Part shown: positions 11,139 through 24,295 of the stretch, piece by piece
Position numbering within the stretch: position 1 is the stretch's first letter
Layout of the letters: every line of letters begins with the position of its first letter
From: Phocoena phocoena
Lineage: Eukaryota; Chordata; Mammalia; Artiodactyla; Phocoenidae
Direction: 5' to 3'
Length of the DNA stretch: 64,000 nucleotides
Assembly (NCBI RefSeq): GCF_963924675.1
Contig: NC_089230.1
Span: 1,054,001 to 1,118,000 of the forward strand
Position numbers and translations under genes: made by a program
The notes under the pieces: generated by a model
The model's input: the letters and a program-made list of their open reading frames with translations, nothing else
Database searches by the model: none
What the model was told of the DNA's origin: nothing

Positions 11139-14085
11139 TTTGGATGCAAAGTTTAAAGAAGGACGGCTCTGGTTATACTGCGGCTCTTGGGGGCAACTCC
11201 TCCCTCACACATCACTTCTCCCGCCAAAACACATCCTGTTTCCATCCGCACATCAGGAGGCACTGGGGCAGTGCTGGTGAGCCCCTGGGTTTGCTTTTAA
11301 TCTTGGTTATAAACCACCTGGGTGATGCCACAGCCCGAGACCAGGCACAGTCTCAACCCCTGTCACCTGTGGATTTTCATGAAGTGGCTTTCGTCACCGT
11401 ACTGGTTCTCCTCTGCACTGGCTCGTGTGCATCGTCTGGTTCTCGTTAGCAAACTGGGAACTGGAGGGTCCTGACGAGGATTTGAAGAGTTCACGGAGCC
11501 CCATCACCGGACCCGCTGCTCCCCTCCCTCCGTCTCTCTCTCAGTTTGTGGTTTTGTCTACAAGGCTGAGAAATATATGAGAGCAATGGAAACAGAGGCG
11601 ACACTTTGAAGATAAAAGGTTTCTCAGAACGATCTGCTCCTGAACCTATAGATGTGCCCCCATTTTTCATTCTCACTGACACCAGTTCAGTTCAACTCAG
11701 CGGCAGTGACCCTGGGAACACAGGGCCTTCCTGGATCCCTGGGAGCCAGGACCAGGTGACCGCTTGTCCTTAGTGATAATCCTGATATTGGAAGAGCAGT
11801 AATTTAACCTCAGATGTGAGAGACAGTCGGTTAACGAACGAAACGATATTTCTGCCCTGCACGATACCTAAAATGTTTATGGTTTCTAATTTGGGGAAGT
11901 TTTATTTTATAATTTGAAAAAAAAACACTAGCTAAAGCGTATTAAGGGGGTTATGTTAGTTTGCTTAAGCTCTGCCGACTGTTGCCCTGGGCGCGTCTAT
12001 TTGTATAGACACACCCACACATGCCGCTTTATCTATGTCTTTGTGCCCACGGTGCCGGGTCTCATCAATGGGACAGCAGTCGCAAACGGTACTCTTATTT
12101 CAAAATTTTGCTCCCCCCTCATGTGTAGTTCACTGGAAGAAAGCAAGCACAGACTTGGGAGCTGAGTTTCTGTGTTGGTTTGTCCTGTATTGTGTTCACC
12201 TTTTCACATCCAGTGCTGTTAGAGACCTGGAGACACCTGACGTCAGTTTTCTTTTTCTTGTATTTTATTTATAATTTTTTCTTGAAGTACTAGGAAAAGT
12301 CTAAGTACTGTGAACCCCCATCTTAACAAAAGTGACATCAGCTAAATTCCTTCCAATGGTAAATTAAAACATTTGACTTGACATCTGTTGAATTAATTAC
12401 TCATGAAATGCTTATATATTGACACTGCTTAAAAATTTATACCAGTTTTGGGAAAGGCAAAATCACAGCACGAAAGAATCAAGACAATGTCGCTTTGTTG
12501 AATTTTTATTGTCTGTTTCATACTGTTTATGGAAAAAAATTCTTTGCTGAAGCTTGAAAAGCTAGACATGCCTGTGGTACTTATAAAAGTCAGTCTGGTG
12601 CTTCCAGTAACTCACTTGGTACGGGCACAGGATCAAGAAAACCCTCCTAGAGGTGAGAGCGTTCCTGCTACTTGCAACTGCTTCAGCTCTATCACAGCTG
12701 ACCCTGAGGGGGTCACACAGAGGAAAACGAGATGCTCTCGGACCAGTTTTGCAAGGAAGGCTCTTTCCGGCCACCTCCCTGAGCTCAGCAAGTGCGGCAC
12801 CGGCTGGGCCTGGCGCTGTCCACTCTGGGCTTGCGTCTCTGCCCCTCCTGGACACCAGCCAGCTCAGACCCGCCAGAGGTCCCTGGCTCTGTCCCTCTGC
12901 TCGGAGCTGCTCTCCCTCCCGTCCTCCGTCCTTGTCTCCCTTCCGAGGTGGGAAGAGAGTCAGGTCCCCAGAGGGCTTCCCCCGGCCCCAACCTTTTCTT
13001 CCGGTGCTGCTTGTCGTCCAATGGCTAAGCCTCCCCTTGGGTGAGGGGCCTGCAGGGACGTCTAAGGGACCCCGGTGGGGATCTGCCTCTCGGGTCCTCA
13101 GGTCAGGATTCAACGCCCAAAAAAAGGCACGTGGGTTACAGCCAACGTCTCTGTCTTGAACATACGATGTGTGAGGACAGATCATCAAAAGAAAGGAATC
13201 TGTCACCCATCTCAGGAAGGAGACCAAGCCGATGCAGCAGAGGGAGGGCTGCCCAGACGCCCCATGGGGTCCTGGGGCTCCAGCAGAGCAAGGATTCGCT
13301 CCTCAGTGTTGGGACCAGGCTGTGGGCCACCCCTGGGTGCATGCGGCCATGAGAGGTTCACACATGGGGAGATCAGGGCCACAGCCCAGGGCCGCCCTGC
13401 AGCAGATGGGAGCGGATTTCACACCGTCGATGTGGTCGGCCCACATGCTCAGATGTCCTTGCAAATGGCAGTGGCTGGAGCTTCCACCGTCCACCCCCTG
13501 CTGTCCCGTGTCCTCAAGGTTGAAACTGACACAGGAAGCGAATACGTGACACTTACTGCTGATGGGTACTTTGGAAAGAAAAGCCTTTACGGGAGCAGGT
13601 CCTCCAGGGACCAACCGGTGACACTGTGTCCGGAAGGATAAGTAAAGCATTTATGACCATGTGTGTCCTCCAAGAAAATGGCTATTCATGGGTAGATCTA
13701 TTAAATAGTGTGTAGTTAATTGGTTCTTATGGTTATTTTGCTCTGCGGATCCTTGGTTTCCAGGCCACAGTCCACTTGGGGCCAGAGGAATAGCTTCTTT
13801 AAAACCGATGTGACTGTTTATTGATGGCAGTGTGTAGAGGGGCTCACCCATCGCCACCACTGGGAGCGCGCACAAGCGGTGGCCCCGGGCGGGCGGCACT
13901 TCAGTAACCTAGTCTCTCCTGGAGCTGTCTCCACGCCTCTGCCACCCCAGGGCAGTTCCTTTCCTGACTGGGAGACACCTTATTTTACTCTCTGGTTTTA
14001 GCTTGTTGTTACTCGCGGGCCTTTGACTTTAGCTTTAGACCCTCTGTACAGACCAGAGCAGAAGCCCTAAACCCCATTTTGAAGG
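11139..14085. other. GC-rich unique sequence; open frames but no supported gene
   Basis: The minisatellite ends abruptly here in unique sequence. At 12.53-13.65 kb long frames are open on both strands at once: minus 12562-13227 (221 codons), plus 12529-13044 (171 codons) and plus 13075-13641 (188 codons). Opposite-strand frames of similar length overlapping in GC-rich DNA are typical of stop-poor composition rather than coding. I recognise no domain, signal peptide or family motif. The minus frame has no obvious splice acceptor or start context that would favour it. A second CpG-rich patch lies at about 13860-13900. Confidence 0.5.
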
Positions 14086-14495
14086 ATGAGCCGTCCAGGC
14101 CCGGCGGGCTTAGGAGGCGCGCGAGCCTTACTCTTCCCAGCGCCTTCGCTACACAGTAAACCGCCCCAAAGTTTAGTGGCTACAAAACCCTCTAAATCAC
14201 ACTGCTCTCAAATCCGCAGCTTTGCAGGGCTTGGGGGCAGCAGCTCACCCCTGGTCTCTCGGCCGGAGGACCTGCATCCCGGCACCTCCGTCCGGGCGCC
14301 TCCCAGCATGTGGCGTCCCGCGGAGGGGGACCTCGCCCGGGGCCGCCTGCTCTGCGGTCCGACGGGAACCGGGAGGGGTCTCGTGGCCAGGCTGTGCCAA
14401 GCTGCACGCAAGGCCAGCGAGGGAGGGACGCGCCCAGCGGCCCCCACCTCCGACCCGGCGTGGTGCTCCTTCCCCGCTGCCAGCCGCGCTCTCCA
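14086..14495. promoter_or_regulatory. CpG island
   Basis: By hand count about 38 CpG dinucleotides fall in about 410 bp at roughly two-thirds G+C. That gives an observed/expected ratio near 0.85, far above the CpG-depleted surroundings. A smaller CpG-rich patch at about 13860-13900 may be an outlier of the same island. Mammalian CpG islands usually mark promoters or methylation-protected regulatory DNA. No TATA box or known first exon could be identified, so neither strand nor target gene is assigned. The several frames open across this interval on both strands follow from the high GC content. Confidence 0.75.
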
Positions 14496-14499
14496 TGCT

Positions 14500-17230
14500 C
14501 TGCTCACCGTTTCCAAGAGATGCTGCTTTTGCTGAATTTCAGGTCTCTGCTTTGCTCAGTTATACCTGAACTCACACTCACCCTGCACGTTCAATGCAAA
14601 CTCATCTTGGTCACCTTAAAGTGTCTTGCTGCCCCTCATATGACTGTTCCCCTGTACCAGAAAGACGTCAGAAATAATGCGCAGTAATCAGCGGTCACAT
14701 TTAGAGTTTGGTAAAGAAAACGGGACACGAGTCCCTCAGGGGCAGAGAGGAAGCAGCAGTGGTGACGAGGTTCCGGGGAACAAGGCGCAGGCTGTGCTTC
14801 ACGGGGCGGCCTTCAAGGCCTTCCCAGCAGTGGCCTTTTCTCCCCTCACTACTGAAATCTCACATTTGTTTGAAAGTGTGAAAGTTCTGAAGGCCCGCCC
14901 ACTGGGCTGCTCCTTCTTCCTCAGACTGTGCTAAGGGTATTACATATGGAGTAGAAGGTAAAACAGGGTCCTGGTCTGATTAGGAAGGAAACTCGGGGGA
15001 CACGGAATGTGTGTGGCTGCCCACTGGGGTGTCAGGACCACCAGACCCAAAGTTTGGGGCACGACGCTTGTAATCATCCCGAGATTGTAGAACTCGGACT
15101 TGCGATAATCGTTGTCAATCCGCTTGGTTTCAGTTACAAGGAGAGAAGTGAAGCCAAGGATGAAGGAGGTGGGGGATGGGAAGGGGACCATTGAGACCAG
15201 GATCGGGGTCCTGAGCACAGATGCTTTGCAAGGTCTACATTTATGATCCATGAGAAGAAATGGGATTAGGGGTAAAAGTGAAATGAATCAACTCAATCAG
15301 ACTTCCCGACGACCACGAAGCATGAGGGGTGAAGAGACCTGTATAAGAGCACAAACGCCATGTAGAGCATCAGCTGGATAAACAGATGCTGGGAAAGAGG
15401 CCACGAGAGGAGAAAGCCTCCCTCCTGCCTGCAGAAGAGTCACCTTCCTGAATGTGGCAAGCGTGGAAAGGACATCGCCACATCTGCCAGGACGCGGGCT
15501 GCGAACTCAGCTATTTCACCAGAGATGTTTACATTAGGGAAAGCCAAAGTCTGTTTGAACTCAGTACAAAAATAGCATTTGTGCTATTTGCAGACTTCTC
15601 TAGCAGATTTAATTATGGTCTTTGCAGTCAGATAAATGCCCTACACTCTTTTGTTTTTTTTTCTTTTCTTCTTTTGGAGTGTTTTCCAGACAAAATTTTC
15701 CTCTCTTTCAAAAAGCTGTAATTATGTCAAGGAATTGTCAATAAATTATACTCATTTAATTTTATTATGGGAGTGGAGGCTTGAGATGTGTGACTGATGG
15801 TGAAATATCAGGGTGTTGTATTTGAACCACGCTTTCCAAGAGTCAGTGGGGCATTTTTAGAACCTTCAAGGGTTAATGAACAGAATAATGATGTTAATTT
15901 CAAGCAAGTAAGTCCAGATGGAAAATAGGAAAGAATAACAATTTTTTAACATAGCGGTAAGCTAAAACATTCATGTTACAGAAAAACAACAAAGCAACAA
16001 TTCTAGAAAGCACCCTCTTTACTTCTCTTATGGAAAATGTTTCTCTTATAGAAAATTTTTCTCTTATAGGAAAATAATATATATGTATTTAGGTGAGAAA
16101 ATGTCAGTGCATTTTCATTTTTCATCCTTGGCTGGAACCAGCACAGTTATTTGTATACGTCGTTTCACTACTGCTCATTTCCAACAGGATCGATGATGAC
16201 TTGCATGGTCACACCACACCTGTATTTCGGTTAGTATGTGGCCACCACAGATGGATCCTGACCCTGTGAGCTCTCGGTGCAGAATCAGGGACTTTCTAAG
16301 ATGGCTCCTGGGGACAGATTGTTGTACCAGGACATGGAGACACCCCAAATCTCTGCAACACCATCCTACAGCTGGTACAATTCTAAAAGATGGCTGGAAA
16401 CAAGTGTGGGAGGGATGATTAGCAGTTGGGGTGAGAAAACTGCACAGCCTCTGATGGGTCATAAGGGATGCTGGCCCCAACTGAAACAAATCCATCTATC
16501 AGCACAAGGAGGCACAGGAAAATTAAGTTGTATAAAAAGTACCAGAAACTTAAAAAGAAACTAGACTCAGGAAGTAACAGGCATATATGGATACCTAGAA
16601 TAAAGGGGGCCAAGCTGAACAGAATAACTGGAGGAAGCAGGAGGGGGGGAAAGCAAATTGATTTGTACACACAGACACACAGTTTGCCAGTGATATTTGT
16701 TCTACCTCAAACTGTCGTGAAGAGATACAGTCTGTGAAAAAGAAGTAGTTAGCGCAGGTAATGAATCTCTCTAATTTGAAGACAAACAGACAAAACTGAT
16801 CGCAACGAGCAGAAGATTGGTTATTGCAGGAAAGAAAATTGAGAAAAGTTAAGGTGTAGCTTGAGGAAGACCAGTAGTCCTGAGAATGACAGAAACAGGG
16901 TCTTGGGACCCCGGGAAAAAGCCAAGGAGACAGACGCCACATTGCCTACCCTCTAACTAGGGCTGGCTTCACTGTCAACCATATTTTCCAAACAGGATTG
17001 AAGAATGTATCTATTTTAATTAGGCGGAACCATCTGCAGATATTCACCTGTCTTTGACCAGACCTGCGAAAACAAAGGCGTTGCCATGTTGTTCATTTTA
17101 TTTATCATTTAGTCATCGTGACTTATGCTTTTTCTACTGCATGAAGCCCAGGACTGGCTCCGGGTGGTCCTGAGAGCACTGCCTGGCTGCGTCCAGCGGC
17201 CCTAGACTGGGATCCCCTCCCTCTGTGTCC
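14500..17230. other. Unique sequence, no gene recognised
   Basis: Nothing recognisable apart from a short tandem repeat at 16023-16076. The segment 16190-16960 has modest overlapping frames on both strands and a mid-repeat 'feel' (A-rich, short direct repeats), but I could not match it to any element or gene. The tract 15640-15775 is T-rich. Confidence 0.45.
16023..16076 (+). repeat. Three-copy 18-bp tandem repeat
   Basis: The units begin at 16023, 16041 and 16059 and share TTCTCTTAT followed by GAAAAT-like sequence, with one or two differences between copies. Confidence 0.9.
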
Positions 17231-17234
17231 TTGG

Positions 17235-17345
17235 AGGAGCCGTCGACACCACTGAGTCTGTAAAATGGGGATGATACCGTCGACTTCAGAAAGTTGTTTG
17301 AGGGAAAAATGAAACGAAGGACAAAAGTCCCTTGCACTTTGTCTG
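17235..17345 (-). mobile_element. MIR fragment, minus strand
   Basis: The stretch contains the antisense MIR core: 'gagtctgtaaaatggggatg' followed by a GATACC segment, 'gttgtttgagg', then an A-rich stretch and 'aaagtccctt'. This is the usual order of the MIR tRNA-unrelated region. Confidence 0.65.
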
Positions 17346-17349
17346 AAAC

Positions 17350-19010
17350 ATGCTCAAGAATATCGGTCCTCACAGCTCCTGTTTCTGGAAGCGCCCCCCT
17401 CCTCCCGGGACGCCCCCAGCCCTGCTGGAAGTAGAGACAGGCCGTCTTCCTCATTTCTGCCCCCGTCCATGTGATGGCGGCTCTGCCTTGGAGTCTGGAT
17501 GGCCGTCAGGTCACTCCCACCTCAGCTTTCAATGCTTGGCTTCTCTCCTGTTTGGCTTCATGCATTTGAGCCAGACTCATGGAAAACAGCCTCGAAATTG
17601 CAATTGTGCGCTGACTCCACCTGACGTCCAGGTGGGCACAGCCCCGCCGGCTTAGGTGACGGAGAGGTGAGGGCAAAACAGCAGGATGGACATCCAGATG
17701 GACTTTCTAGTAATCCCAGTGGAACCCAGGACTTTCTAACATGGTATCTGCTGGGCTTTACCAAATTTCCCTTACCACCAGCAACCTTTTAATCCTGAAT
17801 GAGAATTAGCTTTTTCAATTAATCTACAGACGTAAGAATGAAGGAATCACTCATGAGAGCAGTGTGTGTTGAAAGAGGGATGATTTGAATCAAGCTGCGT
17901 TTTTGGCTTTTTACCTTTCACCAAGCCTGAAGACATGATTACTTCTCAAAATTTCCTTTTGGTAAGCCTGGCATGCCATTTTATAACACTGACGACTTTT
18001 TTAATTTATCCAAGCTGAGGATTCAGAACTTATTGAAAGCAGGAGTTGTGGGTTGCTGCATATGTGCCCAGTAAGCTTTCATCTTGCTGTTTGAAGACCT
18101 AGTTATAAACTATTTTGAATAAAGCAGTTCTACCTACGCACAGGCTAATTTTCATTGCCAATGTGGATTAAAATCCACATCCATAATTTATGTCTAGTGG
18201 GTTTTACCACTGATACAAACCACAGTGTTGGAAAGGATTCCGGAAAGTGGCTGAAGGTAACGTGATTGCACCCCAATCATCTTCAGACATCCGTGGACAC
18301 CTGCGGAAGCCTGGAGGCTTCCAAATCAGCACATAAAAGTGCAACAGTGGTGGGTGAGGAACCACTCAAAGTAAAATAGAGTAAACTAGAGATAAATTCC
18401 ATTTGTGAAAATGAGAATGGTTTCCAAGGGGCCAAGCAATGAAATCTGGAGGAAACACGAATAAGAAGGTAGGTGGGCCCTTCCAGGGCATGAACGGCAC
18501 CAAGCACTAACCAAGAAGGGACTCCTGAGGTCCCCCTCCCATATCTGTAACGCAGGGGGTCTCTTCAGAGGACTGGTGTCTGTCGTTTCACATTTGTGGG
18601 CCTGTCTACTGAGTCAACCAATTCTCAAAACTTGTACATGTTTATTTTTCCGCAAAAGTAAAAAGAAAAAGTAATAAAGCTATTGTCTTCATTGTAATTA
18701 GTGAAGAGCTAGAAATGTTTTTTTACATTCATTATTGGTATTTGGTATCACTGGGTTCTATCATAACAAATATGTAAGTAAGTTAGTGGGTGGTGAGAGT
18801 GGAAATGTATGTAGACTTCTTATTAGGTTTTAATTCCAAAGGCCCAGCTGTAAGTAGCTTTTTTATTCCAATGGCTATAATTTGACTTTTCTCACTGCTA
18901 GGTCTATTATCTGAGCACAGTCAGGACAGGTTATAAAAAGTGATAATATGAGATTAGTGATTAGAGGCCAGAGAATATCTTTTTCACTGAACAAATTTAC
19001 ACTGAACAAA
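17350..19010. other. Unique non-coding sequence
   Basis: No gene, RNA or repeat was recognised. The 5' part is GC-rich and the sequence after about 17750 is AT-rich. Frames are short and conflicting. Confidence 0.5.
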
Positions 19011-19014
19011 TTTA

Positions 19015-19155
19015 AATAATTCATTTCTTCATTAGCTATTTATTAAGCACATCTCAGGAGTGAATATTTGTTTATCAGAGAAGATACAAAGGTGATCAGA
19101 GCAAAGGACACTCACGCTCTCAGGAGCTGGCAGGCCAGAAAACACATAATAACAT
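19015..19155 (-). mobile_element. L2 3'-end fragment, minus strand
   Basis: Antisense L2 tail landmarks are in order: 'ttcatttcttcattagctat', 'ttattaagcacat', 'agatacaaaggtgatcagag', then 'aggagctggcaggcc'. These match the antisense of the usual L2 3' end (…caataaatatttgttgaatga). Confidence 0.6.
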
Positions 19156-19689
19156 TTTAAAATATAACCTAGGACTTTTGAAAATACCAAGATCATTTAG
19201 GAGAGGAAAAAAATAACTCACGCTGCTTAGGGAAGAAAGGAATAAGTGCGTTGTCTCCTGATGTCAAAACCCACGTGGCACAAGTGCAGCTGCAGGTGGT
19301 GCTGGACCCAGGAGCTCTTGTGCCCTGGGATCTGGTCTCACCTGTCTTTGCATCTGGTCTCTTCAGACCCCTTGTGATGAAGTTCACCTGTGGGCATCTC
19401 CCCACTGCATGTTCCCAGATTCATGTCCAAGGGCAAGGAGGAAACTCCTGTCTCTATTAACAGCCTCATGCTAAGTCCTCAGTGGATTCTGACAGGGTCA
19501 TATATCCACATTCAATTTGTGATGCTCTGATTAGCTAAGCCGGAGTTAAAGTCCAAATGAATAAACTGGAGAAAAGCAAAAACAGTTGCAGATTTAGCAG
19601 AAATCACCAGAGAAATTGCAAGGTGCAAAATTCAACATATTTCCATTCCAAAACTACTAAAACCCTTATTTTCTTGTGAATTTACTTTT

Positions 19690-20345
19690 TAGTGACTTTG
19701 CCCCCAGTTTTATTGAGAAATAATTGGCATACATTAATATACATATTCATGGTATGCAGCATGGTGATGTGATTTACATATATTGTGAAATGATGACCAC
19801 AATAGGCTTAGTTAACATCCATCATGTCATGGAGTGTACGTGAGACCATACAGTATATTTCTTTCTCTATCTCACTTATTTCACTTAGTATAACATCTTT
19901 AAGGTCCATTCATGTTGCAAATGGCAAGACTACATTATTTTTTATGGCTGAATAAAATATTCCCTTGTATATACACCACATTTTCTTCTATTCATCTATC
20001 GATGGACACTTAGGTTGTTTTCATGTCTTGTTTGTTGTAAATAAGCTGCTATGAACATGAGGGTGTGGACATCTTTTCGAGTTTGTGTTTTAATTTTTTT
20101 TGAGTTATTCCCAGAAGTGGAATTCCTGGATCATACAGCAGTCTTATTTTTAATTTTTTGAGGACCCTCCATACTGTTCTCCATAGTGGCTGCCATTTAC
20201 ATTCCCATCAACAGCGCACATGGGTTCCCTTTTCTCCACATCTAGGCAGCATTTGTTATCTTTTGTCATGGGAGACTGAAAACTAAGTCTCTGGGGAATG
20301 TAACCTAGTGGGATTCTTAATAAATACTTGAAGAGTATTGATGAT
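19690..20345 (-). mobile_element. Old L1 3'-region fragment, minus strand
   Basis: Contains antisense L1 ORF2-end and 3'-region landmarks in order: TTTTATTGAGAAATAATTGG, 'cacttagtataacatc', 'catgttgcaaatggcaaga', 'tatggctgaataaaatattc', 'gatggacacttaggttgttt', 'cagaagtggaattcctggat', 'ccatactgttctccatagtg' and 'ttcccttttctccacatc'. It is decayed and 5'-truncated, with no intact frame. Confidence 0.85.
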
Positions 20346-20519
20346 GACAAAAATCTCCTGCTGCTGTAGACTGTGACTGAAAGATAAATTTCCTGTCTTG
20401 TGTCCCCTCATTACCCAGTCCAAGAGCCACACTAAAGTAAAGAGAGCTCAGTGTCACCTGTAACCTATCCCCTAAGAGTTTTACATAAAAATATTATCAG
20501 ATTAAATTAAACCTTACAA

Positions 20520-22590
20520 GTGTGTCTTTGGAAAATTACACAACATGGAAACAATACTATTAATCACCTAAACTTAATTGACATTTATAGGACATTCCAG
20601 CCAAAACTGCAGAATAGATGCTCACTTCTGTTATACATAACATATTCATCAGGCAGTATGGTCACATTCTGGGTTATAAAACAAACCTCAAGACGTAAAA
20701 AATGCTTAAAATTGTGCAGAGTACATTCTCTCACTATAATGACGTTGAGTATAAATCAATCACAGAAAGATATCTGAAAAATTTCTAAATATTTGGAACT
20801 AATGCAACATATTTTTAAGTAATTCATGAGCTAAAGAAGCTATGAGAGAAGCTAGAACATATTTTCCAGGAAATGGATATAAAACACAAAATTTCAAAAA
20901 TTGTGAGATACTGCTGAAGAGATACAGGGAAATGTAGAATTTTAAATGACTATAATAAAATCAATCTTTCCTAAGAAATGATAAAAAGTAGATCAAAGTA
21001 AAATCAAATTAAGTAGAACAAAAGAAAAATAAAAGAAAGAGTGGAAAATCAGTTCAATAAAAAATAGATAAACAGTAGAAAAATCCATGGAACCAAAAAT
21101 CTTTGAAAATATCAATAAAATCTATGAAATTCTAGCCAGGCTGAATAAGAAAAAAACAGGAAAAGATACTATTTACTAACATGAGGAGTGAAAAATGAAA
21201 CATTTCTAAGATCTTACAGACATTAAAAAAATAATAAAGACATTCCAAGTACTATTTTATGGCAACACATTTGGCAAATTATATGAAATAAACATATTCC
21301 TTGAAAGCTACAAATTACCAAAACTGACTTAGGAAGAAATAGAAAACCTCTAAAGTCCTTTATACATTAAAAAAAAAAAAATACTGAAAACTTTCCACCA
21401 AAGTCCATATATATCCTAGCCCATGTAATAAGGTAATAAAAAAGGGGCATATAGATTGGAAAAGAAGTAAAACCATCTTTATTTATAAATGAAATGATCA
21501 TGCAAATAAAACATTCTAAAGACTACAGAATAGCTGCTAGAACTGATAAGTGAGTTTAGTGGGATCATAACACACATAGTAGAAGTGCAAAGATCAATTG
21601 TATTTCTATATACTACTATGAAAAATAAGAATTTGAAATTGAAGTACTATTTACAACAGGATTAAATATGACATACTTAGGAATGAACTTAAAATATGAA
21701 CAAGATCTATACACTGAAAAGTACATAGGACTGCTGAGGGGATTAAAGAAGACCGGAATAAATGGAGAGATAGATGCTGTTCTTGGATGGAAAGACTCGG
21801 TATTGTTATAGTGTTAACTTTGCCCATTTTGGTCTATAGACTCAAAGCAATCCTAGTCAAAATTCTGAGAAGACGTTTTTTTTTAGAAAACAGCAAGTTG
21901 ATTTAAAATTTAGGTGTAAATGAAAAGAATCTAGAGTCAAACAATCCTAAAAGAAAAACAAATCTGTGTGTCTCACTCCGTCTGAGTTTGAAATTTACTG
22001 CAATGACAGTGTAATCAAGATAGTGGAGGGTTAGAAAGAGAATCGCCTCACCAATCAAAGGAGCAGATAGGGTCAGAAAAAGCAATAGACACAAATGGCC
22101 GTTTGATTTTTAACACGTTTAGCAATACCAATTGGGAGAAATGACAGTCGTTTCAACAAATGGTTCCAGGACAACTGGATAGAGATATAAGGGAAAAACA
22201 CCTCGACATCCACTTCATGCCATAAATGAAAGTAAATTAAAAATGGACTGTGGACTTAAGTGCAAAAGCTAAAAGTATAAAACTTCTAGGAGGAATCATA
22301 GGAGAAAATATTTGAGACTTTGTGGCAACTTCTTATATAGGAAACCAAAGGTATGTATAGTAGAAGAGAGTTTTCATAAACTGGACTTTATAAAATTTAA
22401 AAACACTGCTCTTAAAAAAATGAAAAAGAAGCAAAAGGCAAGCCACATACTGAGAAAAAAATATATGACAAAGAGTGTGTATTCAGAATATAAAGAGAAC
22501 ACATAACACAATAATGTGATGAACAAGCCAGTTTTAAAAGGGGCAAAATATTTGAATAAATACTTTCAAACAAATTGTTAACAAGCACGT
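20520..22590 (+). mobile_element. Old L1 ORF2 body, plus strand, decayed
   Basis: The frame at 20520-20777 contains LNLIDIYRTFQPK, the conserved L1 endonuclease-domain stretch. Downstream DNA follows ORF2 order: 'tgaaaatatcaataaaatc', 'ctagccaggctgaataag', 'agaaatagaaaacctc', 'agattggaaaagaagtaaaa', then the late-ORF2 'aaaacttctaggaggaatca' and 'cagaatataaagagaacaca'. Many stops and deletions mean the remaining frames are fragments, so this is a dead element. It lies 3' of an oppositely oriented L1 fragment (19690-20345), separated by about 175 bp of unassigned sequence. Confidence 0.85.
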
Positions 22591-22599
22591 GAGAATACG

Positions 22600-23990
22600 T
22601 TTCACATTTATGGTTAACAATGAAACTTAGAGCCTCCATGACCACTGCAGACACAGTAGAGCCTATTAGTCTTAAATTTGAAAGACAAATATCTTTTCCG
22701 AATATTTTTAGTAATCTAGGTGTGAACCAAGTCTGAAGACAAAGAAGGAGAGGAAATAAGGTAGAAACCAATGTTCATTGCTGCCCACTAGTAGCAGGGC
22801 TGGACTAGAGGTCCGCTGTCCCCAATTCAATTCTCACGTTCCTCAGTGAAGACTGTTATCTCACTTCACACGTGAGGTGATGTAGGGTTAAGGCCAGCTC
22901 TCTTCGGCCAAAAATCCTTGTTTTATCTGTGGTATTGCATGGTCAGTGGGGGACACACAGCAAGATCACCTGCCATGGGATTCCTGGGTTTCCCTTTCTG
23001 GGATCAGGCCTCACCCCCACGTTTGTGAGTGGGACTACTAACAGTTCAAGTTTGAAGGGAGGGCAGACCAATGCCTACACATCTTTGCGTTCATACGTCT
23101 TCTTCAGAAGGAATTCCTTGGAGCGAACATACCTTCAAGCTATGGAAAAGCAATTACCTTCAAGGCAGTGTATTATCTCTCAATCTTTGACAATTTTTGT
23201 TTGAACTCTGCTTGTTTGAGGAAAAATACACCATTAATTTTAGCCTGAGCATATAACCCCAAAGATAGTCCAGGGAACTGACAAAGTATCCAGAAAGCTA
23301 TCAAATATGTTAAAAGAATTGAGTTAAAAATTACTACAGTTTAAAATATGTTGAGAGAAACAGCACATTCCTTTTGTTCTATATTACGTTTAAATCTTTC
23401 ACACATGGCTTAGTCACAGAATTCTCAGGGCACGTGGGACTAGCCTTATTTTCATGCTGAGGGATTGATGGAGAATTTTTATGTTCAGTTAGGGACCTGA
23501 GGTCATGGACTTCCCTGACTCACAAGTAATATTTCAATTTGTCATCTAAATGATTACATCTCATGTGAACTTGGTAAAGTGGAGCCAACTGAAAACAAGC
23601 AATTACTAAAAATAGCTTCTAGTTCCTCACCTAGACAATCTCCTACTTGAAATTAAGACAACCTTCCAAACAGCTGGCAGATTGACAAGTGAGGATGCTG
23701 TGTCCACCTGAGACCTCCAGAAAGAGAGAGAGAGAACACCGGAAGTGGCTCTGACAGGTCTATAATTTGCTGACAAAGAAAACTGCAAAGTTTGCGTATT
23801 TTCTTTTTGTCCATATTTCTGACCACATCACGCTTCCCCTTGGAAGCTGCCTCCTTCACCTGCTGCAGGCTGTACTATTTCCCCTCTGCTCTCCCTGCCG
23901 TGTTGGTAATTACCTTCTTTCATACCGTCCACCCCTCTATTCTTCCTTCCTCCTTTCCTGCCATACTTTGGGGTAACTAGGTATTTCCTT
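22600..23990. other. Unique non-coding sequence
   Basis: No gene or repeat was recognised. Frames at 22929-23204 and 23653-23980 are short. A short GA run lies at about 23723-23735. Confidence 0.5.
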
Positions 23991-23999
23991 AGGATTACA

Positions 24000-24261
24000 T
24001 TTTATCTCCTCTATCATTGGGTTTTTTTGGCTACAACTCTTCATATTGTATTTTAGTATTAGTATAGGATTTATAAATACCAATCCTTAATTTAATAAAA
24101 TCTACTCTGAATTAATATAATACCACTTTGTTCTCTTATCTTTGTGCTATTGTACATTATATATATATATAATATATATATTTTGTTGAAGTATACTTGA
24201 TTTACAATACTGCCTTAGTTTCAGGTGTATAGCAAAGTGATATATAGATACATATATATGT

Positions 24262-24295
<34 letters not shown>

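Noticed and set aside
20520..20777. 85-codon frame with a conserved endonuclease motif
   Set aside because: The motif LNLIDIYRTFQPK belongs to L1 ORF2 and the frame is a broken transposon remnant, so it is not listed as a host gene.
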